Shown: positions 1 through 5,081 of the stretch, piece by piece
How the letters are laid out: the number at the start of each line of letters is the position of its first letter
How positions within the stretch are numbered: the first letter of the stretch is position 1
The notes under the pieces: generated by a model
Told to the model about the DNA's origin: nothing
Database searches by the model: none
What the model saw: only the letters and a program-made list of their open reading frames with translations
Source of the DNA: Ethanoligenens sp047722935
GTDB taxonomy: Bacteria; Bacillota; Clostridia; Oscillospirales; Ethanoligenentaceae
Assembly: GCA_047722935.1 (NCBI GenBank)
Contig: JBDNZS010000069.1
Span: 1 to 14,259 of the forward strand
Direction: 5' to 3'
DNA: 14,259 nt
Position numbers and translations under genes: made by a program

Positions 1-1
1 C

Positions 2-133
2 TATGTTCTAAATGGCAATGAAGGCTCAATAAGCGCATTTAAAATTGATGAGAATGGGCATTTGTCTCTATTGCAGGTTTATAGAGATACAAAGCTGCCA
101 CGGGTGGGCGCTCAAGGGTTGGCAGTATTATAA
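2..133 (+). CDS. C-terminal end of a beta-propeller fold lactonase-family protein (5' cut by window edge)
   Basis: Frame 2 is open from the first base and ends at TAA 131-133, giving 43 residues. The tail has the pattern YVLNGNEGSISAFKIDENG, then LSLLQVYRD, LP and GAQGLAVL. This matches the last blade of the lactonase/YncE-like beta-propeller family, whose proteins commonly end with a 'LYVLN-x-G-x-G-x-I-x-x-F-x-[IV]-x-x-G-x-L ... LP-x-GA-x-GLA' motif. Family members hydrolyse sugar lactones or act as extracellular propeller proteins, and only the C-terminus is visible here, so no substrate can be assigned. It runs in the direction of the transfer operon and is followed by a terminator at 178-206. 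It is probably accessory cargo upstream of the broken Maff2 copy. Confidence 0.65.
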   Translation, partial: YVLNGNEGSISAFKIDENGHLSLLQVYRDTKLPRVGAQGLAVL

Positions 134-177
134 CAACACCCTGCTGTCCTATTCCTCATATTTTTATTTCACTTTCC

Positions 178-206
178 CCCCGGTTTTTGACCGGGGTTTT
201 GTTTTT
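178..206 (+). terminator. Rho-independent terminator after the lactonase-like gene
   Basis: A CCCCGG stem (178-183) pairs with CCGGGG (191-196) around a 7-base loop. It is followed directly by TTTTGTTTTT. It lies 45 bases after the lactonase stop codon and just ahead of the SD-TTG leader at 214-230. It would end the upstream transcript. Confidence 0.7.
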
Positions 207-213
207 CCTAAAA

Positions 214-289
214 AGGAGATAAAGCATTTGCCTTTAAAAATACGGTATCATCCACCGCCCGCTCGGATTCTTCCGACCGGGCTTTTTTT
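214..289 (+). promoter_or_regulatory. Leader 1: SD, TTG and strong hairpin with U-tract ahead of the broken Maff2 copy
   Basis: The element has an AGGAG ribosome site (214-218) and a TTG at 228-230. A 26-base hairpin follows (257-282: GCCCG, C, TCGGA, loop TTCT, TCCGA, C, CGGGC). Seven T residues follow at 283-289. Stem plus T run is a textbook intrinsic terminator. The same arrangement, with the TTG exactly 29 bases before the hairpin, recurs in front of the intact Maff2 gene at 3812-3880. The frame opened by this TTG stays open through the Maff2 start to 563, so it does not form a short closed peptide here. The role is inferred: a terminator or attenuator controlling entry into the Maff2 transcript. 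Confidence 0.55.
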
Positions 290-325
290 CTGCCGTCAGT
301 ATCAATCTGAACTATTGGGGGTTAT

Positions 326-452
326 CTATGAGTTTTATCAATTCCGCAGTAACCACGTTGGAAGTGCTGGTAATCGCCATCGGCGCGGGCCTCGCCGTGT
401 GGGGCGTCGTGAACCTGATGGAAGGCTACGGCGGGGACAACGCTGCCGCAAA
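326..452 (+). repeat. Direct repeat, left copy (5' end of Maff2 gene)
   Basis: This 127-base stretch matches 3924-4050 with only three differences, at 435, 438 and 441. All three are silent third-position changes. The first 109 bases are identical. Similarity stops abruptly on both sides: two bases before the ATG and at base 453. The pair brackets the 3.4-kb accessory block. Confidence 0.93.
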
Positions 453-468
453 TGGGCAGATTCCATAA
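328..468 (+). pseudogene. Truncated Maff2-family small membrane protein (5' copy)
   Basis: ATG 328 has a GGGGG-type ribosome site six bases upstream. The first 41 residues (MSFINSAVTT... to GDNAAA) are identical to the intact protein at 3926-4141. The frame then runs into unrelated sequence (NGQIP) and stops at 466-468, giving 46 residues. The first hydrophobic segment (about residues 11-30) is kept and the second, downstream of the break, is lost. The intact family member has two membrane segments, so this copy is probably non-functional. It is the 5' remnant left when the accessory block at 453-3923 came to separate it from the transfer operon. A short translated product with one membrane helix cannot be excluded. 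Confidence 0.8.
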
Positions 469-507
469 AGAAGCAAACGGACAAGCCAACAGATGAAAAT
501 GTGAAAC

Positions 508-538
508 CGCCGATCCTTGTGACCAGGATCGGCGATTT
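508..538. terminator. Perfect 10-bp hairpin, probable (bidirectional) terminator
   Basis: CGCCGATCCT (508-517) pairs perfectly with AGGATCGGCG (525-534) around a 7-base loop. A modest T-rich tail follows on the plus strand (ATTTCATTT), and the minus-strand side reads into GGTTTCAC. It lies 40 bases after the broken Maff2 stop and about 65 bases beyond the end of the minus-strand accessory operon. It can stop plus-strand read-through and possibly also the converging minus-strand transcript. The U-tract is weaker than at 257-289. Confidence 0.55.
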
Positions 539-601
539 CATTTCCTATTCTTCGCATTACTGAAATTCAGCACGTTTAGAAAATCGGATTGGTAATGGTA
601 A

Positions 602-1240
602 TCACAGAGTTTTTTTGATTGGGTGCCGGATAACTGTTTTCCATTTTGACGGTTCCACTTTTCGTGCATCCGAAAGATATATCTCGTGGTGCATACGATC
701 AGCCGTTATATCATTCACATATCCGTTCTGCTGCGAAAATTGATCCATCACGGCAACCGTGGCGGGTTCGCCATCAAACGGGCCGATGTGCATGATTTGA
801 ACGCAGAGACCCTCTTCAACCATCAGGAATTCCGCCAAAGAACAGTCCAGATTCTTCTTTTTAGCTGCTTCTGCCACTGCCCAATCAAAATCATTTTTGG
901 TTACAAAATCCGGCAGGCGTATGACGGAAATCCAGTGAAAAGCATCCTTGTTCCCATAGTCAACACCTTGGATATTATCCTGCCACCAAAAGCCTTCCAG
1001 TGGGGGCACGACATATTCGAAGAAGCCCTCAATCTTATGAGAACCTTTATAACTCATTTTGATGGTGTAGGCGATAGCATAAAGGACGCCGATAGCCTGC
1101 TGGTAGGCTCCGCCCTCCTGATTTGGGTTTCCATTTCCTCGCACAGCGATGTAATTGATGGACGGAACAGTTACGATCTCCGGCGTGTTCTTAGGCATAT
1201 AGAATTCTTTGTACTCTTTTTTAAAGTCAAACGTTTTCAT
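602..1240 (-). CDS. GyrI-like small-molecule-binding domain protein
   Basis: This 212-residue protein belongs to the GyrI-like/AraC-effector-binding superfamily. Characteristic stretches are the N-terminal 'PSINYIAVRGNGNPN' strand, the aromatic 'EGFFEYVVPPLEGFWWQ' region, and 'EEGLCVQIMHIGPFDGEPATVAVM', the usual 'hxHxGPyd' motif of the family. Stand-alone members bind hydrophobic or cationic small molecules, and some are reported to hydrolyse cyclopropanoid toxins; the ligand here is unknown. No HTH is attached. The start is supported by GGAGG ten bases upstream, inside the 3' end of the TfoX-like gene. There is a 5-base gap to that gene, so it is the last gene of the accessory operon. No signal peptide is seen; it is likely cytoplasmic. 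Confidence 0.85.
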   Translation of the reverse strand: MKTFDFKKEYKEFYMPKNTPEIVTVPSINYIAVRGNGNPNQEGGAYQQAIGVLYAIAYTIKMSYKGSHKIEGFFEYVVPPLEGFWWQDNIQGVDYGNKDAFHWISVIRLPDFVTKNDFDWAVAEAAKKKNLDCSLAEFLMVEEGLCVQIMHIGPFDGEPATVAVMDQFSQQNGYVNDITADRMHHEIYLSDARKVEPSKWKTVIRHPIKKTL

Positions 1241-1245
1241 GCACG

Positions 1246-1566
1246 TTACCTCCGTTTCTTCGGCTTCGGTTCAGGCAGCGCCATGCAGGTTGCCGTTGAC
1301 AAGCTAACCAGGGCGCTCCGGTTATCCACATCCTCGATTAAAAAATGATTCTTCGCCCCTTTATAGGGCGCTGCCTCCCGCAGCTTGGGACAAAGCCTGC
1401 GGCCTGCATCCGTAATTTTTATGAACAGCTGGTCGTCACAGACAAGCGCAAAGATTTTTCCGTCGAGGTATAATCCGTACTCGCCAAACATCTTGCGGTA
1501 GGTGACATTTCCTGCGTCGTGGAGCTGCTCAACGAGATATTGCACAAATTCCAAATTCGATGCCAT
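1246..1566 (-). CDS. TfoX/Sxy N-terminal domain protein
   Basis: This 106-residue protein matches the TfoX N-terminal domain: 'VTYRKMFGEYGLYLDGKIFALVCDDQLFIKI' is the family's core signature (KkMFGgyGly-x-G-x-fal-x-x-d-x-lylK). 'AAPYKGAKNHFLIED' and a basic tail (PKPKKRR) follow. The longer Sxy/TfoX proteins of Gammaproteobacteria are competence regulators. Short single-domain Firmicutes forms are common near VOC and GyrI-like genes and their role is not established. A competence role should not be assumed. Its ATG overlaps the TGA of the VOC gene by one base (TGATG), with AAGGAG seven bases upstream, so translation is probably coupled. Confidence 0.85.
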   Translation of the reverse strand: MASNLEFVQYLVEQLHDAGNVTYRKMFGEYGLYLDGKIFALVCDDQLFIKITDAGRRLCPKLREAAPYKGAKNHFLIEDVDNRSALVSLSTATCMALPEPKPKKRR

Positions 1567-1964
1567 CAGGGTTCTCCTTTCTCGAATGAGCCGATCTCAA
1601 TCAAGTTCCCCTCCGGGTCCGCGATGTAGCAGGTGCGCTGTCCCCAGGGCTCTGTCGTAGGCGGCATCACAGTCTGCCCGCCCCTGGCAGTAATTTCCGC
1701 AAAGGTTCTGTCTACCGCGTCAAAGTTTTTCACACTTAGCGCAATTTCAAAATGCCCATTGACGCCATCGGCATACCCAAAGTTGTGCGCAGTCATTTTT
1801 TGTAAATCCTGCCTGCCATAGAACAGAAAAAGCGTTCCGTCCTTTTCCAAATAAACATTGCTGGTGTTTTCAGGTTCCTTGATTTCAAACCCCAGCACAT
1901 CACGGTAAAAGCGGATCATCGTTGCCATATCCTTTACAAATACCCCAAACCCGTCTAATTTCAT
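1566..1964 (-). CDS. VOC-superfamily (glyoxalase/dioxygenase fold) protein
   Basis: This 132-residue protein has the two-module VOC layout. The first module is 'MKLDGFGVFVKDMATMIRFYRDVLGFEI ... VYLEKDGTLFLFYG'. The second is 'GHFEIALSVKNFDAVDRTFAEITARGG', then 'EPWGQRTCYIADPEGNLIEIGSF'. The final 'DPEGNLIE' carries the usual metal-ligand Glu, and the His of 'GHFEIA' is the other likely ligand. VOC proteins include isomerases, dioxygenases and drug-binding or thiol-transferase resistance proteins; the substrate cannot be told from sequence. A GGGAGG ribosome site sits about nine bases before ATG 1964. The gene starts 63 bases after the WYL regulator ends, in the same direction. Confidence 0.88.
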   Translation of the reverse strand: MKLDGFGVFVKDMATMIRFYRDVLGFEIKEPENTSNVYLEKDGTLFLFYGRQDLQKMTAHNFGYADGVNGHFEIALSVKNFDAVDRTFAEITARGGQTVMPPTTEPWGQRTCYIADPEGNLIEIGSFEKGEP

Positions 1965-2027
1965 TTCGCGTTTCCTCCCTTTGTTTCAACGAGGCCATGA
2001 TATCATGGCAAACACGACAACTGTATG

Positions 2028-2936
2028 TCATGAATTGCGATATCTTTCCTGCATGGCCTTGCCTAATCGGTACAGGTCTTCACGAAATTCCACCGGCTCC
2101 AGCAGCTCCGCCCCGCTGCCGAAGGTCGAAATCCAACTGAGAATATTGTCACGGTCTGTAAATCCGAATGAAAAAAGCAGCCTCCCATTCGGCTGCTCGG
2201 TAAAGCTGTTAAGACCGAATTCCTCTACCAGACGCCATTTGTATTCAGGGGCAAACAGCGCTTTCACTTGATAGGTGTGGGGAAACACTTTTTCAGGGGT
2301 CAGATTTGGCAGCGGGGCCTCCCGCTTTTTAAAGGGGGCTCCGTTTTGCAGCTCGGTTATCCGGTTCAGCTTGAACAAACGAAAATCCTGCCGATTCAGA
2401 CACCATCCCCACACATACCAGCTTGACCACTGAAATACCAGATCATACGGCTCAATCGTACGCCGACTTTCCCCCTTGGGTGAAAAATAGGTAAAGCTGA
2501 TCTGTTTGGCGCATTCTATCGCGTCATGAATCCATTCGATTTTAGGAGCCAGAGAGGATTTATACCAGGACGAAAGATCAATCAGGATATGCTGATCACC
2601 GGCAAGCAAACCGGAAGCCCCGACGGAAAGCTTCTCCATTAGCTGGGTATAGCGACTGGTGCCGCTGACGCTATCCAGACTCCGAAGTCCCGCCAAAATG
2701 GCCTGCATATCCGAAGAGGTAAGCAGGGTGCGGTCAATCCGATACCCCTCCATAATGGAAATGCCGCCATTTTGCCCCTGGGTTGTCACCAGCGGAATAC
2801 CTGCCAAACAGAGGTGCTCAATATCCCGGTTGATGGTGCGTCGGGACACTTCAAATTTTTCTGCCAGATAAGGTGCCGTCACTTTTTCCTGCTGGAGCAG
2901 GATTGACAGGATTCCAATCATGCGATCTATTTTCAT
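2028..2936 (-). CDS. WYL-domain transcriptional regulator (YafY/DeoR-like HTH)
   Basis: The protein is 302 residues from the ATG at 2936, preferred over the upstream ATG at 2993. It gives the canonical regulator start (MKIDRMIGILSILLQ) with an AAGGG site upstream, whereas the extra 19 residues are unlike the family. An HTH_11-type helix-turn-helix lies at about residues 17-41 (APYLAEKFEVSRRTINRDIEHL). The WYL ligand-binding domain spans about 135-200, with 'RRTIEPYDLVFQWSSWYVWGWC' as the variant WYL motif. A C-terminal WCX-like region follows. WYL proteins often sense nucleic-acid ligands or small molecules and regulate adjacent operons. This one probably controls the accessory operon in which it sits, though no operator is identifiable. 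Confidence 0.9.
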   Translation of the reverse strand: MKIDRMIGILSILLQQEKVTAPYLAEKFEVSRRTINRDIEHLCLAGIPLVTTQGQNGGISIMEGYRIDRTLLTSSDMQAILAGLRSLDSVSGTSRYTQLMEKLSVGASGLLAGDQHILIDLSSWYKSSLAPKIEWIHDAIECAKQISFTYFSPKGESRRTIEPYDLVFQWSSWYVWGWCLNRQDFRLFKLNRITELQNGAPFKKREAPLPNLTPEKVFPHTYQVKALFAPEYKWRLVEEFGLNSFTEQPNGRLLFSFGFTDRDNILSWISTFGSGAELLEPVEFREDLYRLGKAMQERYRNS

Positions 2937-2993
2937 CAGCAAGGATCCCTTCTTTTTTGGAAATCGTTCGCACTCTCGTCGGCAGGATCTCAC

Positions 2994-3062
2994 TTACAGC
3001 AGCGGTTCTCGCACATAACCATTTGCCAGTTTCATAACAATCGGAATGGCCATTATGCTCAT
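2994..3062 (-). CDS. 22-codon ORF, possible gene remnant
   Basis: ATG 3062 overlaps the transglutaminase stop codon by four bases (ATGA). The 22-residue product starts MSIMAIPIVMKLANG and ends REPLL, with TAA at 2994-2996. It is hydrophobic at the start and resembles neither neighbour. The overlap favours translational coupling. The length and the change to a different operon gene 58 bases later suggest the tail of a larger gene lost by deletion, or a chance ORF. No family recognised. Confidence 0.25.
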   Translation of the reverse strand: MSIMAIPIVMKLANGYVREPLL

Positions 3063-3661
3063 AATCTTTCCGGAAGAGAATGCAGATACATATACAACGC
3101 ATCTGTGCTTTCTTCTAATACTTTGATCGTAATGGGTGCTGGATCAGCGTAGATCTCTCTATAATCAATTTCGCCATATTCCGGTCTGACAGCAAAGGCT
3201 AACCGTTCTTCTTCAATAGAAAATTCCGCATCAATGCCCTTTTTATTGCCTCTCGCATCAAGCCTTACCCATCTACCTACTGTTTTTAAGTAAACTGCAT
3301 TCAATGCATGAATGCAGTAACCGGTGTCGGGTGTTTCTCCCAGTGTTAATCTCTGATAGCAAATACCTGCTGGAATTCCATTTGCCCGCATTAAAGCAGC
3401 GAACAAGTTTGATTTGGCCCAACAAATTCCCACTTTCGCGTGCAATACCTGTGAAGCCCTCGCCGTAACCCTTTTGTCCTGAATATCCCATGAATGTTTA
3501 ATTTCATCACGTACATAATGGTATATGCCTTGTATAAATCCTATTTCGTTTTGGCTCTCCTCGAAGAAGAACTCCGCTAATTTTAAAACATCAGGATTTT
3601 TCCAATCAATATATTTGCTTGGCTTTAAATAATTCTCGTCCGAATTGAAAATCAATTTCAT
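3059..3661 (-). CDS. Transglutaminase-like (cysteine-protease fold) protein
   Basis: The protein is 200 residues from ATG 3661. AGGG lies about eight bases upstream; an ATG two codons earlier (3667) is too close to that site. The papain-like triad of the transglutaminase-like superfamily is visible: Cys80 in 'VGICWAKSNL', His118 in 'YCIHALNAVYL' and Asp135 in 'RWVRLDARGN'. The preceding 'FIQGIYHYVRDEIKHSWD' is the usual helix before the catalytic Cys. Bacterial members act mostly as peptidases or amidases. There is no signal peptide or membrane segment, so a cytoplasmic role is likely; the substrate is unknown. It is the first gene behind the promoter at 3721-3749 and divergent from the transfer operon. 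Confidence 0.88.
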   Translation of the reverse strand: MKLIFNSDENYLKPSKYIDWKNPDVLKLAEFFFEESQNEIGFIQGIYHYVRDEIKHSWDIQDKRVTARASQVLHAKVGICWAKSNLFAALMRANGIPAGICYQRLTLGETPDTGYCIHALNAVYLKTVGRWVRLDARGNKKGIDAEFSIEEERLAFAVRPEYGEIDYREIYADPAPITIKVLEESTDALYMYLHSLPERL

Positions 3662-3720
3662 TGTCATCACCCTATAAATAATGCGAAATCTCAAATATGG
3701 GTTACGTCTCGGATGCGTAT

Positions 3721-3749
3721 ATTATACCATTCGTAGTCATTCTATACAA
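3721..3749 (-). promoter_or_regulatory. Probable sigma-A promoter for the accessory operon
   Basis: On the minus strand a perfect -10 TATAAT (3721-3726) is preceded by exactly 17 bases and then TTGTAT (3744-3749), a weak -35. It lies 60 bases upstream of the transglutaminase start and points into it. The nearby sequence is AT-rich. The -10 is convincing; the -35 matches only TTG. Confidence 0.6.
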
Positions 3750-3825
3750 TCATCATGTAATTATGGGTGTAGCCACGGCTCAATTCCGTCTGTTTTTTGC
3801 TTTTGCTATGGAGGAGGTGTCGCCG

Positions 3826-3906
3826 TTGTACATTATAATTCGTTCCAGACCACCGCCCGTTCGGGATCTCCCGGACGGGCATTTCTTTATCATTCGTATT
3901 CGTTAA
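3826..3906 (+). CDS. Candidate 26-residue leader peptide before Maff2 (TTG start)
   Basis: An AGGAGG site (3812-3817) lies eight bases before TTG 3826. The frame encodes 26 residues, including three consecutive prolines (RPPPVRDLPDGHFF), and stops at 3904-3906, 19 bases before the Maff2 ATG. Its second half is the strong hairpin at 3855-3880. Leader 1 keeps the SD, the TTG and the exact 29-base TTG-to-hairpin distance, with a similar PPP(A/V)R..LP.G.FF string. However, the two copies differ mostly by changes that preserve base pairing but alter amino acids, and leader 1 has no stop. The RNA structure may therefore be what is conserved. Triple proline is a known ribosome-slowing sequence, which would suit an attenuation peptide; that is inference. 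Confidence 0.35.
   Translation: MYIIIRSRPPPVRDLPDGHFFIIRIR
3855..3889 (+). promoter_or_regulatory. Strong 11-bp hairpin ahead of intact Maff2 (leader 2, attenuator-like)
   Basis: GCCCGTTCGGG (3855-3865) pairs with CCCGGACGGGC (3870-3880) around ATCT, with one G-T pair. A broken T-rich tail (ATTTCTTTAT) follows. It corresponds base for base to the 257-282 hairpin, with an A-T to G-C compensatory change closing the loop and a C-C mismatch replaced by T-A. It may partially terminate or protect the transfer-operon transcript. The weaker T run than in leader 1 suggests leaky termination. Confidence 0.6.
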
Positions 3907-3923
3907 AAACATGGAGGTACAGC

Positions 3924-4050
3924 CTATGAGTTTTATCAATTCCGCAGTAACCACGTTGGAAGTGCTGGTAATCGCCATCGGCGCGGGCCTCGCCGTGTGG
4001 GGCGTCGTGAACCTGATGGAAGGCTACGGCGGCGATAATGCTGCCGCAAA
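3924..4050 (+). repeat. Direct repeat, right copy (5' end of intact Maff2 gene)
   Basis: Partner of 326-452: 124 of 127 bases agree, with only silent differences. The leaders immediately upstream are related in layout but clearly diverged, so the near-identity is confined to the coding part. That pattern suggests recent exchange or gene conversion rather than a simple tandem duplication of the whole locus. Confidence 0.93.
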
Positions 4051-4141
4051 ATCGCAAGGAGTTAAGCAACTCATGGCGGGCGGCGGCATTATCATCATCG
4101 GTTTGAAGCTGGTGCCGCTTCTCGCCGGGCTGTTCAGTTAA
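3926..4141 (+). CDS. Maff2-family small membrane protein of the conjugation machinery
   Basis: The protein is 71 residues. ATG 3926 is chosen over the in-frame ATG at 3911 because GGAGG (3913-3917) sits eight bases before it and the truncated copy starts at the same Met. It has two hydrophobic segments, about residues 11-30 (EVLVIAIGAGLAVWGVVNL) and 51-69 (AGGGIIIIGLKLVPLLAGLF). A short polar loop, EGYGGDNAAAKSQG, joins them. Proteins of this type lie immediately before the VirB6-like gene in clostridial ICEs. The size and two-helix layout resemble VirB2/pilin-like or channel subunits of type IV secretion systems, but the role is not proven. It is the first main gene of the transfer operon, nine bases from the next gene. 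Confidence 0.88.
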   Translation: MSFINSAVTTLEVLVIAIGAGLAVWGVVNLMEGYGGDNAAAKSQGVKQLMAGGGIIIIGLKLVPLLAGLFS

Positions 4142-4150
4142 GGGCCGCCT

Positions 4151-5014
4151 ATGTCGTTTATCTGGGATTCGTTTACCGCATGGCTGAAAACCTTCCTTAT
4201 CTCCGCGATCAACAGCAACCTTTCCGGCTTGTTTGATACGGTCAATTCGCAGGTCAACAGCATTGCCGGGGAGGTAGGCCAAACTCCGCTGAGCTGGAAC
4301 GGCAATGTTTTTACGATGGTGCAAAATCTCTCGCAAAATGTGATCGTCCCCATCGCGGGCATCATCCTCACGTTTGTTGCCTGTTACGAACTCATCAGTA
4401 TGGTCGTTGATAAAAATAACCTGCATAATTTCGACAGTTTTATCTTCTATAAATGGATCTTCAAAACCTTCGTTGCGGTCTATCTGGTTTCACATACCTT
4501 CGACATTACCGCCGCCGTGTTTGAGATGGCGCAGCACGTCGTGCAGCAGAGCGCAGGGGTAATCAACGCCACGTCCAATCTGAGCGTGTCGGTCAGCGCG
4601 TTCCAGGCCGGCTTGCAGGCCATGCAGCCCCCGGAGCTGTTCGGCCTGCTGGTGGAAACACTGTTTGTCGGCCTTACCATCCACATTCTTGGTGCTTGCA
4701 TTTTTCTCATCGTCTATGGCCGTCTATTGGAGATCTACATGTATTGCTCCATCGGCCCGATCCCGATGGCAACACTTACGAACCGGGAATGGGGCGATGT
4801 CGGCAAAAACTACATCAAATCCCTGCTGGCCCTCGGCTTTCAGGGATTTTTCATCATGGTCTGTATCGGCATTTACGCCGCGCTGGTGCAGTCTATTACA
4901 CTTTCAAGCAATATCCATCTGGCGATCTGGACATGCCTCGGCTATACGGTGTTGCTGTGTTTCGCCCTTTTCAAAACCGGTTCCCTCGCAAAAAGTGTTT
5001 TCAACGCCAGATGA
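4151..5014 (+). CDS. VirB6/TrbL-like polytopic membrane protein of the conjugation channel
   Basis: The protein is 287 residues. Hydrophobic segments are seen at about 64-86, 102-118, 166-192, 225-247 and 257-277. Before them lies an N-terminal amphipathic part (MSFIWDSFTAWLKTFLISAI). The conserved-looking cytoplasmic loop 'YCSIGPIPMATLTNREWGDVGKNYIKSLLALGFQG' is typical of the VirB6-like proteins of Gram-positive ICEs. VirB6-like proteins form the inner-membrane part of the type IV secretion channel. An AAGGG site overlaps the Maff2 stop and lies six bases from ATG 4151, indicating coupled expression with Maff2. Confidence 0.85.
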   Translation: MSFIWDSFTAWLKTFLISAINSNLSGLFDTVNSQVNSIAGEVGQTPLSWNGNVFTMVQNLSQNVIVPIAGIILTFVACYELISMVVDKNNLHNFDSFIFYKWIFKTFVAVYLVSHTFDITAAVFEMAQHVVQQSAGVINATSNLSVSVSAFQAGLQAMQPPELFGLLVETLFVGLTIHILGACIFLIVYGRLLEIYMYCSIGPIPMATLTNREWGDVGKNYIKSLLALGFQGFFIMVCIGIYAALVQSITLSSNIHLAIWTCLGYTVLLCFALFKTGSLAKSVFNAR

Positions 5015-5081
5015 TCGCTTGCGCTTCGCAGTCCGCCGCCGTATACTTGCTTATGTCGAATGGAACGGGAAAGGCGGCGCT

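Noticed and set aside
45..563. 172-codon plus-strand open frame across the left leader and broken Maff2 copy
   Set aside because: It overlaps the lactonase end, a terminator, a hairpin and the Maff2 frame, and its residues are an out-of-frame reading. Only the SD-TTG part is considered, as a leader.
686..1348. 220-codon plus-strand open frame
   Set aside because: It lies antisense to the GyrI-like gene, which has a clear family pattern and ribosome site.
1246..1566. TfoX-like gene as a competence regulator
   Set aside because: Only the short N-terminal domain is present and no competence genes are nearby; the family name does not justify the function.
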